Positions 25,249 through 34,566 of a DNA stretch of 64,000 nucleotides are shown piece after piece. The stretch covers positions 62,001 through 126,000 of the forward strand of contig JABFQP010000004.1 of NCBI GenBank assembly GCA_019685655.1, in the 5' to 3' direction. Under the pieces are notes generated by a model that was not told where the DNA came from, did no database searches, and was given only the letters and a program-made list of their open reading frames with translations. How positions within the stretch are numbered: position 1 is the stretch's first letter; every line of letters begins with the position of its first letter. Both the position numbers and the translations under genes were made by a program. This stretch comes from Candidatus Bathyarchaeota archaeon A05DMB-5. GTDB taxonomy: Archaea > Thermoproteota > Bathyarchaeia > Bathyarchaeales > Bathycorpusculaceae.

Positions 25249-27126
25249 TTGAATGCGCGGAGAGAAAACACGTTGAACACGTTTTGTTTTACAGATTTTG
25301 ACGGCAAGTTTCACGCGAGACTGGCTGCGGTGATTCCGAGATATTTTGGTGCTGCAGAAGAGTCGAAGCTTGCAGGCACAAGTGCACGTTATCAGTGCCG
25401 TGTCAAAGTTGAGTATCAGAAGGATTTGATGGGCTTGCTTGAGGAAGGGATGCTTTTGGCTGTTAAGAATTTTAAACAAGCGGGACAAGGCGAAGAGCGT
25501 TTTACGCTTATGGAGATTAGCCGTGTATGGCCGGAACATTTTGGTTTGCGTGGGTTGTCTGACCATGGCTACTATCCCATGCAGTTTGAGATTATTGAAC
25601 AGTCGGAAGAGGATTGGCAGACGGATGACAAGTCTACGATGATGATTCAGATAGACGCAATACCAATAAACTACGATCTAATCTTGAACGAGAAATGCGA
25701 TTTCCAATTTGTTAAGGGCTTTTCTTATCCAGTTGTGGGAAGCAAAGTCTACCTATTAAACAGCGAAATGATAAATCGCATGTACAACCAAAAAATAGCT
25801 CAAGCGTTCGGCATCGACCCGTCCAAAACTGTGCAAGACGCAAGAAGCGACCCAAGGCTTGGCTTGATAAAAATGTTCCAAGCAAGCGAAACGGTGATTC
25901 CCATTTACGTGGACTTCGAAAAGCTTGTGCGTTATCATTTTGGCGTTTTTGCTTTCACCGGCGGTGGAAAAAGCAATTTGATGTCAAACATTCTGCGAAG
26001 GATTCTACTACACACTAGCGATACGAAGGTTTTAGTTTTTGACATAAGCTGTGAATACGTGTTCTTGCTTTTGGATTTGCTTGCTGACCCTGCTTTTCCA
26101 GCGAAGGTTGTCATGGAAAACAAAATTGAATCTTTAGAGCAGTTCTTCAACTCTGTCGTGAAGCCCAGAGAGTATGAGGCAGACGAGCGAATCAAAGCGG
26201 GACTAGGGCAGATAATGAAGCAAGGCAAACTCGCTTATTACAGAAGACCAAGACGCAAAGTTCCAACATACAGCCAGTTCATGGACGAGCTCAACGAGCA
26301 AAGAAGAGGCGCATCAGACAAGCCTAACTACATTAACGCTATTGACGAGATTCACGACGCAATTTTAGCGTACATGGAAGAACACAGCGCCATGGAAAAT
26401 CAGGAAGTAACCGAAGACTTCGTCAACTACATCGATGAAGTTGCAAGAGCCAAAGTTGAAGAGTTTAAAGTTCACGAAAAAAGCGGATTATACGCGTGGG
26501 GAACAACAAGAAACATGCTCATCGACAGAATAAGAAGGAAAGATGAAATTGAGGAGACAGACACGGGCGGTTTAGCAATCGAAAAAATCAGAGATTTGCT
26601 AGAAGACAAGAAGACAAGGCTTGTTTGCATTTCTATTGCTGACCCCTACACAATAAAAGATTTAGTGTTAACCCTAACACAGGATTTGCTTGTTCGTAGA
26701 AAACGCCGATTCCAAGTTAAACCCTACATACTGCTCGTTTTCGACGAAGCGCAAGAGTTTATTCCAAGCAACGCATCTGGCATAGAAGCCAAATGCTCCA
26801 TGCATGTTGAAACTTTGCTTAGGCAAGGCAGAAAATATGGCTTAGGCGCATGCATAGCCACGCAACGTGTTGCTTATCTGAACACGAACGCACTGCAGCA
26901 ACTTCACACCTATTTTGTTGGCACTTTGCCGCGTCCATACGACCGTCAAGTAATAAGCGAAACTTTCATGCTAGACAAAGGCATACTTGAAAAGACTTTG
27001 GAATTTGCGCCAGGCGAATGGCTCTTGTCAAGCTACATTGCTACTGGCATGGAAAATGTGCCCATATTTATAAAGGCTGATAATGCAGAAAACGAAATAG
27101 AAAAATACCTAAAAGAAAACAGCTAA
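25249..27126 (+). CDS. herA: HerA-type DNA translocase ATPase
   Basis: 625 residues from a TTG with GAGGCGA at 25233-25239. Beta-rich N-terminal HAS-like region, Walker A AFTGGGKSNLMS (K241), a helical insertion of roughly 150 residues, Walker B ILLVFDEAQEF (D499, E500), then the sensor/arginine region RQGRKYGLGACIATQR and RPYDRQVISETF. HerA forms hexameric rings that pump DNA and activate NurA. It follows the NurA-like gene on the same strand, which supports a joint complex. Confidence 0.85.
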   Translation: MNARRENTLNTFCFTDFDGKFHARLAAVIPRYFGAAEESKLAGTSARYQCRVKVEYQKDLMGLLEEGMLLAVKNFKQAGQGEERFTLMEISRVWPEHFGLRGLSDHGYYPMQFEIIEQSEEDWQTDDKSTMMIQIDAIPINYDLILNEKCDFQFVKGFSYPVVGSKVYLLNSEMINRMYNQKIAQAFGIDPSKTVQDARSDPRLGLIKMFQASETVIPIYVDFEKLVRYHFGVFAFTGGGKSNLMSNILRRILLHTSDTKVLVFDISCEYVFLLLDLLADPAFPAKVVMENKIESLEQFFNSVVKPREYEADERIKAGLGQIMKQGKLAYYRRPRRKVPTYSQFMDELNEQRRGASDKPNYINAIDEIHDAILAYMEEHSAMENQEVTEDFVNYIDEVARAKVEEFKVHEKSGLYAWGTTRNMLIDRIRRKDEIEETDTGGLAIEKIRDLLEDKKTRLVCISIADPYTIKDLVLTLTQDLLVRRKRRFQVKPYILLVFDEAQEFIPSNASGIEAKCSMHVETLLRQGRKYGLGACIATQRVAYLNTNALQQLHTYFVGTLPRPYDRQVISETFMLDKGILEKTLEFAPGEWLLSSYIATGMENVPIFIKADNAENEIEKYLKENS

Positions 27127-27131
27127 AATTT

Positions 27132-27893
27132 TCATGTTCTTATGGAAAGGTATGTCCTATATGGTTTGAAGCCTACTTTTGAGTATGCACGGATGGCTGG
27201 AGCATTGTCCGCTATGACATGAATCAACGCAATTGGAGACCTCTTCAGAATCTCTTGAACAAGTGCGGAGACAATCGACGTAGCGTATCCCATGTTTCTG
27301 TAACGTTCTTCGGTGGCTACTACTCCGATGTTACTTGCAAAATTCACGAATCGTGTGTTTCCAACGGAAACAGGCTTTCCTTCCTTTTTTATTCCAAGCC
27401 AAAACACGTTTCCCCATCTCTGTTTCAACTGTTCAGCTGTAATTTCGCCCCACCATTTAGGGTCACATCTCCTCATAAGAGCTGCTACTTCTTCAGCATC
27501 TTCAACATTAAGCCTTACAGGAGTTTCAGTTAAGCGAACATGTTCCTCTCCCCGATTCAAATGCATCAGCACCATGTTCTGCTTGACACGTGGCTTATAT
27601 TTCTGGCAAATAATATCTTCGCAGTCTGGCGGCGCCTGCAACTCAACCTTCTCAAGATTAGCATACTCGAGCAATTTCTGCACAGCCTCCCGACTACCCC
27701 TAAACTGTGTAATATAATCAGCGAAAATCAAAAGCGACCCTAAAACTTTGTTTTGCTCAATTGCCAAGAATATCTTCGTTTGTTCCTTGCGTTGAGCCCA
27801 ATCAAGTATGAAAAAATAGTAATCTAAAGGGTCGCAGTTCACGTGGTCCCAGAACATCCGTTCGTAGCCTTCAGCCACAGAAACAATTTTCAT
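27132..27893 (-). CDS. GNAT-family N-acetyltransferase
   Basis: 253 residues from the ATG at 27893 (GGAG seven bases upstream). C-terminal GNAT core: VGNTRFVNFASNIGVVATEE, acetyl-CoA loop RYRNMGYATSIVSALV, IALIHVIADNAPAIRAYSKV, GFKPY. The N-terminal half is a degenerate GNAT-like region. Last gene downstream of the por operon. Substrate unknown. Confidence 0.82.
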   Translation of the reverse strand: MKIVSVAEGYERMFWDHVNCDPLDYYFFILDWAQRKEQTKIFLAIEQNKVLGSLLIFADYITQFRGSREAVQKLLEYANLEKVELQAPPDCEDIICQKYKPRVKQNMVLMHLNRGEEHVRLTETPVRLNVEDAEEVAALMRRCDPKWWGEITAEQLKQRWGNVFWLGIKKEGKPVSVGNTRFVNFASNIGVVATEERYRNMGYATSIVSALVQEILKRSPIALIHVIADNAPAIRAYSKVGFKPYRTYLSIRT

Positions 27894-27951
27894 AGTGGAA
27901 TCTCCAAACAGATAATAAAGCGTAAGGCGGAAATAATAAAGTTTGAGAATT

Positions 27952-28941
27952 TCACGCTGTTGTCTTTGCCCGCTGCTCCACTCCGCATTTTTTGAGTAGA
28001 CGTTTCCACCGTTCATCTGTTACTCGCTGAATTTCCTCGGTTAATTTCTCAAATTTCGGCGTGAACAAATGCCTAAAACGTCCTTGCACTTGCAAATACT
28101 CCTTGACTGGCTTCTTCTTTTGTGGAGCTAAAGCGAAAACTTTGCTCGGTGTTGAAAGCTGATAATCGCCGTTTACGGCTTCCCACAACGGAAATATGCA
28201 TGTTTCTACTGCCAAACGCGAAAGCTCTATAGACTTAGCTGGGTCGCTTCTCCATCCACGCGGACAAGGCGCAAACACATGCAAAAACGCTGGTCCATTC
28301 ACTTCTAAGCCTTTTCTGACCTTCACAAGCAAATCACGCCAGTAGTAAGGCGAAGCCGTAGCTACATAAGGCATGTCATGAGCCACCATAATATCGGCAA
28401 TGGGTTTTTTATGCTCTAACTTGCCCGGAATAACTGTGCCGGCTGGCGAAGTGGTTGTTGAAGCGCCTAATGGTGTTCCTCCGCTGCGTTGTATGCCTGT
28501 GTTCATGTAAGCCTCATTATCATAGAGCACGTAGAGAAAGTCGTGTCCTCTTTCAACCGCGCCTGAAAGCGCTTGTATGCCAATGTCGTAGGTGCCGCCG
28601 TCTCCTGCCAAGGCAATAATGTCTACATGCTCGTGCTTAATTCTTCTTTTCTTCTTCAAAATCTTCAATGCAGCGTCAATTCCCGAAGCATTCGCAGCAG
28701 CATTCTCAAACGCCGTGTGCAGCCACGGAACAGCCCAAGAAGTGTACGGATAAATCGACGAAACAACCTCCATACACCCTGTCGCATTCGTAACTATTGT
28801 GGGTCCTCTAACCGCTTTCATTATTAGTCTCAAGACGGTTGCTGGTCCACAACCCGCGCATGCTCTGTGTCCCGAAAGGAACAAGTCTGGTTTTTCAGCG
28901 ATGTCTTTTGCGGTGAATTTCCATTCAGTTTCTGTTTGCAT
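27952..28941 (-). CDS. porB: Pyruvate:ferredoxin oxidoreductase, beta subunit
   Basis: 329 residues with a strong GGAGGAGATG upstream. SGHRACAGCGPATVLRLIMK and GDGGTYDIGIQALSGAVERG, then YDNEAYMNTGIQRSGGTPLG mark the TPP-binding subunit with cysteines for a 4Fe-4S cluster. Oxidises pyruvate and CoA to acetyl-CoA and CO2, or runs in reverse for CO2 fixation. Last subunit gene in the porC-D-A-B order. Confidence 0.93.
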   Translation of the reverse strand: MQTETEWKFTAKDIAEKPDLFLSGHRACAGCGPATVLRLIMKAVRGPTIVTNATGCMEVVSSIYPYTSWAVPWLHTAFENAAANASGIDAALKILKKKRRIKHEHVDIIALAGDGGTYDIGIQALSGAVERGHDFLYVLYDNEAYMNTGIQRSGGTPLGASTTTSPAGTVIPGKLEHKKPIADIMVAHDMPYVATASPYYWRDLLVKVRKGLEVNGPAFLHVFAPCPRGWRSDPAKSIELSRLAVETCIFPLWEAVNGDYQLSTPSKVFALAPQKKKPVKEYLQVQGRFRHLFTPKFEKLTEEIQRVTDERWKRLLKKCGVEQRAKTTA

Positions 28942-28955
28942 ATTTTCATCTCCTC

Positions 28956-30188
28956 CTATTCTCTTAATCCCAAATGCTGCACGCGTGTTTCAACGCGTTT
29001 TGTTCGCAGAATCTTCTGTAAATCCTCGTAAATCTTGCGAACCTGCATTGGACTGGTGTCTCTTCCGCCTAAACCGTAAATGTAATTTACAATGTAAGGA
29101 TGCTTTTCAGCGTCATAGAGTGCATGGCGGACTTCATGGAAGACGGGTCCGCCGTTTCCGCCGAAACTCATGCTTCGGTCCATAACAGCCACAGCCTTCA
29201 CATTTTTCAACGTATCAACTATTCTTTCAACGGGTAATGGTCGGAAAGTGCGAATTCTAAGCAATCCAGCCTTGACGCCTTCCGCTCTCAACTCGTCCAC
29301 AACAGCTTTCACGGTGCCCGCCGTTGAGCCTAAACAGACAATGGCTACTTCCGCATCCTCAACATGGTACGCATCAACCAGTCCGTCTCCGTAGCTTCTG
29401 CCACTAATCGCGGCGTATTCTTTGTTTACGTCTTGAATTACTTTCAAAGCATTTTTCATGGCTTCTTCCTGTTGCCGCTTAAACTCAAAATAGTAATTCG
29501 GCAACGCTATCGGACCCATACTCGTTGGATTGTTTGGGTCAAGCTTAAACGGAACAGTTTTGCCCTCATGATTCGTGACGTTGATGAACTTGCGGGTTCC
29601 AACAAACCTTTTAACCGCATCATCCGAGAGCACATGCACGTTTTCTAACGTGTGGCTCAACGTGAAACCATCCAAACCCACAATCACAGGCAAAAGCACA
29701 TCTGTGTTTTCAGCTATCCTAAACGCTTGAATAACCGAATCATACGCTTCCTGCGCGTTTTCAACGTAGATTTGTATCCATCCGCTGTCACGTTCCGTCA
29801 TAGTGTCAGAGTGGTCGCCATGAATATTCAATGGCGCAGACAAAGCTCTGTTTGCAATCGCCATGACCACGGGTGCGCGGCATCCAGAAGTCACAAAGAG
29901 CATTTCATGCATCAAAGCTAAGCCAGCTGAAGCGCTGGCTGTGAAGGTTCTTGCACCGGTTACTGACGCTGCTAAGCAAGCAGTTAAAGCGCTGTGTTCG
30001 GATTCTGTGCATACAAATTCGGTTTCAACTTCGCCGTTGGCAACGTACTCGCTGAATCTTTCCACGATGATGGTTTGCGGAGTTATTGGGTAAGCTGCTA
30101 CGACGTCAACGTCTGACTGTTTAGCGGCGAAAGCGACTGCTTCGTCTCCGTTTAAGGCTAAAACTTCCTGTTTAACAACACTTTTCAT
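28956..30188 (-). CDS. porA: Pyruvate:ferredoxin oxidoreductase, alpha subunit
   Basis: 410 residues from the ATG at 30188 (GGAAGGTG upstream; GTG 30200 is also open). LNGDEAVAFAAKQSDVDVVA, AYPITPQTIIVERFSEYV, ESEHSALTACLAASVTGART, FTASASAGLALMHEML, NIHGDHSDTMTERDSGWIQI, and MDRSMSFGGNGGPVFHEV are PorA hallmarks. Provides part of the TPP and CoA sites. Confidence 0.93.
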   Translation of the reverse strand: MKSVVKQEVLALNGDEAVAFAAKQSDVDVVAAYPITPQTIIVERFSEYVANGEVETEFVCTESEHSALTACLAASVTGARTFTASASAGLALMHEMLFVTSGCRAPVVMAIANRALSAPLNIHGDHSDTMTERDSGWIQIYVENAQEAYDSVIQAFRIAENTDVLLPVIVGLDGFTLSHTLENVHVLSDDAVKRFVGTRKFINVTNHEGKTVPFKLDPNNPTSMGPIALPNYYFEFKRQQEEAMKNALKVIQDVNKEYAAISGRSYGDGLVDAYHVEDAEVAIVCLGSTAGTVKAVVDELRAEGVKAGLLRIRTFRPLPVERIVDTLKNVKAVAVMDRSMSFGGNGGPVFHEVRHALYDAEKHPYIVNYIYGLGGRDTSPMQVRKIYEDLQKILRTKRVETRVQHLGLRE

Positions 30189-30205
30189 TTTGTCATACAC
30201 CTTCC

Positions 30206-30484
30206 CTATTCAAGTTTCATTTCTATCGCTTTGGCTGGACACTCGTTAGCGCATATTCCGCAGCCTTTGCAAAAGTTGTAGTCAAATTCTATGTCTCCTT
30301 TTTCAGGCTTCCAGTGTATTGCGCCGTCTGGACAGAAAAGTACGCATAATAAGCATCGCGTGCACTTTTCTAAATCCCTCACGGGTTTGTAGGTTTTCCA
30401 GTCTCCAGTCAAAAATTGAGTGCTGGCTTTCCAGCATACGCCTGCCGGAGAAATTTCTTTCCAACTTTTTTCTTTTGCTGTCAC
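30206..30484 (-). CDS. porD: Pyruvate:ferredoxin oxidoreductase, delta (ferredoxin) subunit
   Basis: 92 residues, GTG start overlapping the porC stop by four bases. Two 4Fe-4S motifs: CTRCLLCVLFCPDGAI and CKGCGICANECPAKAI. Carries electrons from the TPP site to soluble ferredoxin. Confidence 0.93.
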   Translation of the reverse strand: MTAKEKSWKEISPAGVCWKASTQFLTGDWKTYKPVRDLEKCTRCLLCVLFCPDGAIHWKPEKGDIEFDYNFCKGCGICANECPAKAIEMKLE

Positions 30485-31041
30485 TCTGATTTTACCTCCT
30501 CATAAGCTTCTTTTATTACCGCAAAATTTTTCTCGGCAAGGTCTTTTCTGAATCGTTCTTTAACGACTTTTTCGATGCTTTCTAATTTGACAATTTCCGT
30601 AACGCGTGCCACGGCTCCGAGCATGGCTGTGTTGCCTATGGGCATTCCTAAAATTTTTATTGCTATTTCTGTTGCGGGAACACTCCACACCTTACCTTTA
30701 TTTGAGTTGAGCATTTTTCTAATTTCTGTTGGAGCGTCTTTCGAGTTAACTATGATTGTTCCTTCTCTACCTAGTCCTTCGGCGACAGGAACGGTTTTCA
30801 GTAGTGTAGGGTCGATTACGGCTACGATGTCTGGATTGTAGACTGCGCAGTGAATTTTTATTGGTTCAGTGCTTATTCGCGTAAATGCTGTGACTGGCGC
30901 GCCCATTCTTTCTGGACCAAACTCGGGAAAAGATTGAATGTATTTTCCTTCATGAATAGCCGCGCGTGCCAGTAATTCGCTTGCTGTCCATGCTCCTTGG
31001 CCGCCTCTTCCGTGCCATCTAACTTCCATGATTTTTTTCAA
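30481..31041 (-). CDS. porC: Pyruvate:ferredoxin oxidoreductase, gamma subunit
   Basis: 186 residues. EVRWHGRGGQGAWTASELLA, FPEFGPERMGAPVTAFTRIS, and the C-terminal helical tail are typical PorC. A TTG at 31041 has GGAGAG nine bases upstream and is chosen over ATG 31029. First gene of the por operon; divergent from the radical SAM gene. Confidence 0.92.
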   Translation of the reverse strand: MKKIMEVRWHGRGGQGAWTASELLARAAIHEGKYIQSFPEFGPERMGAPVTAFTRISTEPIKIHCAVYNPDIVAVIDPTLLKTVPVAEGLGREGTIIVNSKDAPTEIRKMLNSNKGKVWSVPATEIAIKILGMPIGNTAMLGAVARVTEIVKLESIEKVVKERFRKDLAEKNFAVIKEAYEEVKSE

Positions 31042-31243
31042 TTTTTTGTTCTCTCCATTGGTCTTTCAGCTTAATTGGGAAGTCTAACATATACCTTTTT
31101 CTCAGTAAGAGGGAAAAAGAACATGGCAATGAGTCGTGAATAACCATGCAAGGTCAAGCTGTTACCATAAGCATTAAGTAGAAAGTGCATCAAAATTTAA
31201 ATCTCTAAAATTTGGAATTAAAATATTTGGAGCCGACGGCGAT

Positions 31244-32734
31244 TTGCCAAAGAAACAAGCCAACAATGGCAAGATAATATTGACTGCTGACCGAACCTTG
31301 ATGAGTGATTACCATAAAAACATATTCTTAGGATTCGGAACTTGTGCTCCACCCAACTTTCTTCCCGACTGGTTTTATAGTTGGCTCTTTTTCCCGCCGA
31401 TTAAGACAAGAAAGGGCATTCCAGAAGCTGCGCCGTATGGCTTAAGGAAGGTTGAGGCTCAGCTTTTAAGTGAAGGTTTTGATGTTTTGACTGTGTCGCC
31501 GTTGCACGTGAGTGAGTACATTGACGAGGCGAAGGTTTTAGGAATTCACGTGATGGACCCTTTCGGTTTAGGTCCGGCTTCAACCACTTTCGCTTTCGTT
31601 TTGAAAAAGGAGCCTTATCTTGCACAGCATTTTCGTGCGTTGTTGGCTACTCCGGAAATTAGGGAAGCTAAAAAACGTGGGTTAAAGATTATTGTTGGCG
31701 GTCAAGGTGTTTGGCAATTTTTGCATCGTCCAAAGTTTGTTGAAGAATACGGGATAGACTGCATAATTTCTGGTGAAGCTGAGAAAGTGGTGGGAAGAAT
31801 TTTTAGGGCTGCCTTGAATGATGAGCCGCTTCCTAAGTATTATGAATCTACTGTTGAAGAAACGCCGAGTCTTGATGAGATACCCGATATTATGAAGCCT
31901 TCAGTTGATGGTTTGGTGGAAATTGGTCGTGGATGTTGCCGTGGATGCCAATTCTGTAGTGTGACTTTGCGTCCTTTGCGTTGGTATCCTGTTGAGAAGG
32001 TACTGCGTGAGATTGATGTGAATATGGAGAGCGGCTACACAAAAGGTGTAGCGCTTCATGCGGAGGATGTTATGCTTTACGGTTCCAAAAACACAATTCC
32101 GAATGACGAAAAACTCATAGAACTTCATGAAGTGGTTGCCAAGAAATGCGAGAGTGTAGGGTGGAGTCACTGTTCGCTTGCTGCAGTTGCGGCTAAGCCG
32201 AAGCTTCTGTCGAAGATTTCTGAAATTATTCTGCAGAAGCAAGCGTGGTGGGGTGCTGAGGTAGGAATAGAAACGGGTTCTGGAAGGCTTGCTAAGAAAA
32301 TCATGCCTGCGAAAGCGCATCCGTTCAAGCCGGAAGAGTGGCCGGAAGTTGTGCGTACTGGTATGGGGTTGATGCATGATAATAAGCTTGTTCCAGCGTG
32401 TACGCTTATTGTGGGTTCTCCAGAAGAGACTGAGGATGATTTGGTTAAGACTGTAGAGTTGATGGATGACCTTAAGGGTGTTAGAAGTTTGATTGTGCCG
32501 TTGTTTTTTGTGCCTATGGGTAGGTTGAAGAATGAGGATTGGTTTAAGGAGACTGAGATGACGGAGCTGCATAAGGAGCTTTTGCTTAAGTGTTTGAATC
32601 ATGGCTTGTACTGGATAAACGAGTTAATTGACATGTCGTTTACTGATAAATGGTATAGGCGTGTGATTCGGCAGTTCTACAGACTTTTTGCGGGAGTAGT
32701 TAAGTATAAAGTGAGAAAGGCTGGAATAGTTTAG
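31244..32734 (+). CDS. B12-binding-domain radical SAM protein
   Basis: 496 residues. The N-terminal half (TADRTLMSDYHKNIFLGFGT, KVEAQLLSEGFDVLTVSPLH, IIVGGQGVWQF) has a cobalamin-type Rossmann fold. The radical SAM CxxxCxxC is GRGCCRGCQFCSVTLRPLRW at about 222-241, followed by VEIGIETGSGR-like AEVGIETGSGRLAKKIMP and PACTLIVGSPEETEDD. Reaction unknown; such enzymes do methylations or lipid/cofactor radical chemistry. TTG start, no clear ribosome binding site. Confidence 0.85.
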   Translation: MPKKQANNGKIILTADRTLMSDYHKNIFLGFGTCAPPNFLPDWFYSWLFFPPIKTRKGIPEAAPYGLRKVEAQLLSEGFDVLTVSPLHVSEYIDEAKVLGIHVMDPFGLGPASTTFAFVLKKEPYLAQHFRALLATPEIREAKKRGLKIIVGGQGVWQFLHRPKFVEEYGIDCIISGEAEKVVGRIFRAALNDEPLPKYYESTVEETPSLDEIPDIMKPSVDGLVEIGRGCCRGCQFCSVTLRPLRWYPVEKVLREIDVNMESGYTKGVALHAEDVMLYGSKNTIPNDEKLIELHEVVAKKCESVGWSHCSLAAVAAKPKLLSKISEIILQKQAWWGAEVGIETGSGRLAKKIMPAKAHPFKPEEWPEVVRTGMGLMHDNKLVPACTLIVGSPEETEDDLVKTVELMDDLKGVRSLIVPLFFVPMGRLKNEDWFKETEMTELHKELLLKCLNHGLYWINELIDMSFTDKWYRRVIRQFYRLFAGVVKYKVRKAGIV

Positions 32735-32797
32735 AAGCTGTTGAATGACTAGACTTAAATACGACTGCAAAACCAAAATTCTTAAGCGCTCGTGTTT

Positions 32798-32900
32798 GCC
32801 GCCGTAGCTCAGTTCGGTAGAGCGGCTGGCTGTTAACCAGTCGGTCGTAGGTTCAAGAACAAGGAGGAGAAAACTCCTGTTGAAAATCCTACCGGCGGCG
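32798..32900 (+). tRNA. tRNA-Asn(GUU) with an intron in the T loop
   Basis: Acceptor GCCGCCG/CGGCGGC, D arm GCTC/GAGC, anticodon stem GCTGG/CCAGT with loop CTGTTAA (anticodon GTT). The T stem GTAGG/CCTAC is interrupted: after TTCAA (32852-32856) come about 29 extra bases (32857-32885) that fold into a hairpin with GGAG/CTCC and AACA/TGTT before AT and CCTAC. Removing them restores a 7-base T loop TTCAAAT and a 74-base tRNA. The exact intron ends can shift by a base or two. CCA not encoded. Confidence 0.9.
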
Positions 32901-32949
32901 CTTTCAGCGTTCCTTTTTGATTAATTGTTGTTTGACAAAAAAGTGAGGG

Positions 32950-33674
32950 TTAGGGTGTTGGTGGGGGCGGTGGTGGAGGCTGAGGGGGCTGTTCTTGTGG
33001 AGTTGGAGCAGGAGCAGCTGGAGCTACTGGAGGCTTTCTCTTGCGTAGCATTATGGCTGCAGCAACTATCACCACAACTATGACTACTATGATGACTATC
33101 CAAATCCACCAGTCCAAGCCCAAGAAGCCAGGACCAAACAATCCTCCACCCCACATGTTAGTCTCTGCTGGAGTAATTGTATAGGTATAACCACTATAAG
33201 AGACGCTTGTTTCTAATAGTACTCCGGTCGCTTGGTCCCAGTATATTTGTCCTGTTCCACCTGAGTATGGGTCGGTGGCTGTGGCGTAAATTGCTGTTCT
33301 GCCATGGCGGGTTGTTACGCCTTGCACGCTAACGCCTTCCCCTGGAATCGCTTGTCCTGTGTTTAGATTTGCTGGAATTATGAAACCGTTCATTGTACCG
33401 TAACCCGTTGCAATGTCAAGCGTGAAATCTAATTGTTGTATTTGTTGACCAGACATTCCTACAGTGTAGGTTCCTGTGACTTGTGTTCCGCTGACACTCT
33501 GAATTGTTATTTTAATCCATCCTTGAGCCGACATTCCTCCGCCCGACATGGTGAAGTTATATTTTATCCAGTCTCCACTTTGACGCCTACAGTGTACTGT
33601 GCCATCGCAGAACTGCCCATCGATAAACAGAAAGCCAACACAAAAAGCAAGACTTTTGCTTTAACATTTTTCAT
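32950..33674 (-). pseudogene. Exported C-terminally anchored protein gene split by a frameshift
   Basis: An ATG at 33674 opens a signal peptide (MKNVKAKVLLFVLAFCLSMG, SSAMA) and QYTVGVKV, then the frame hits a stop. One missing base near 33575-33579 would restore VGDWIKYNFTMSGGG, which joins the long frame ending at 32950 (WIKITIQSVSGTQVTGTYTV..., TM helix WWIWIVIIVVIVVVIVAAAI, basic stop-transfer, proline-rich tail). The span of 725 bases is one short of a multiple of three. The intact product would be a cell-surface protein of about 241 residues. Either an assembly error or a broken gene. Confidence 0.7.
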
Positions 33675-33801
33675 AATTTCAACTCTACCACAAGCAGTAA
33701 GCACATTGTCCTTTTATAATTTATGCAAACCCCAGAACATAACCAACCAAAAACATTTCATAAAAGACGAATTTAAAAAGAAAAATGTGAAAGTTAAGCA
33801 G

Positions 33802-34392
33802 CTACACGTATTTTTTGCATTTGTAGCAGTACCAACGTTGATACTGTTCAATGTAGGTTAATGGTCCGCCACAGGTGGGACAAACTTGTGCTCCTGGCGG
33901 TGGTGGAGGCGGCGGTGCACGAAGCATCCCTTCGAATTTGAGGATAGCTGGCATTGGAATTGGACGATTTTCAAGCATTCCAGACAGATATCCACCAATA
34001 GGATAGAAAATTATACCCCACACGAAAATTAAAGCCCAAGCAGTCATCACTGTACCTGCGCCACCACCCGCAAGCGCAGCCATTGTCACGAAGACAAATA
34101 ATGTGATGAAGAAGTGGACAATGAACGTCACAACGCCTGCGGCGAGTCCTTCCATTTCTTTCCTCTCTGTTTTATGTATTCTGAAGTTGAGATATCCAGC
34201 GACAAAGCCTCCAGGCAAGAACCCAAATATTCCTGAGACAACACCTAACGCGATGACTTCGCCCCACTTTGAATATGCAGCATAGAAAAGTATGTTGTAG
34301 GCAAGAGCGCCGACAATTGACATTCCCACTGCGAACCCGATTAGTCCAGCGGCAATGTAATCTTGTAAGTAGCCTTCTTCCTTTATACTCAT
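33802..34392 (-). CDS. Four-helix membrane protein with proline linker and zinc ribbon
   Basis: 196 residues: helices AAGLIGFAVGMSIVGALAYN, EVIALGVVSGIFGFLPGGFV, VVTFIVHFFITLFVFVTMAA, TAWALIFVWGIIFYPIGGYL, then a proline-rich linker and the zinc ribbon VCPTCGGPLTYIEQYQRWYC, YKCKKYV. The same ribbon ends the divergent PRC-barrel gene. Function unknown. Confidence 0.65.
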   Translation of the reverse strand: MSIKEEGYLQDYIAAGLIGFAVGMSIVGALAYNILFYAAYSKWGEVIALGVVSGIFGFLPGGFVAGYLNFRIHKTERKEMEGLAAGVVTFIVHFFITLFVFVTMAALAGGGAGTVMTAWALIFVWGIIFYPIGGYLSGMLENRPIPMPAILKFEGMLRAPPPPPPPGAQVCPTCGGPLTYIEQYQRWYCYKCKKYV

Positions 34393-34566
34393 ACAATTTT
34401 CTCCTTACCGTTTTGAATAGCATTCTTTACCTTAAAGTATTTAACATTTATTTACAAACGTTAACAACTAAACGTTCAACTAAATTCTGAAACGGAAATT
34501 GACATAAAAGAAAAATCTTATAAAACCAATCAATACAACCACCTTAACCAAGGAAGGATTCAGAAC

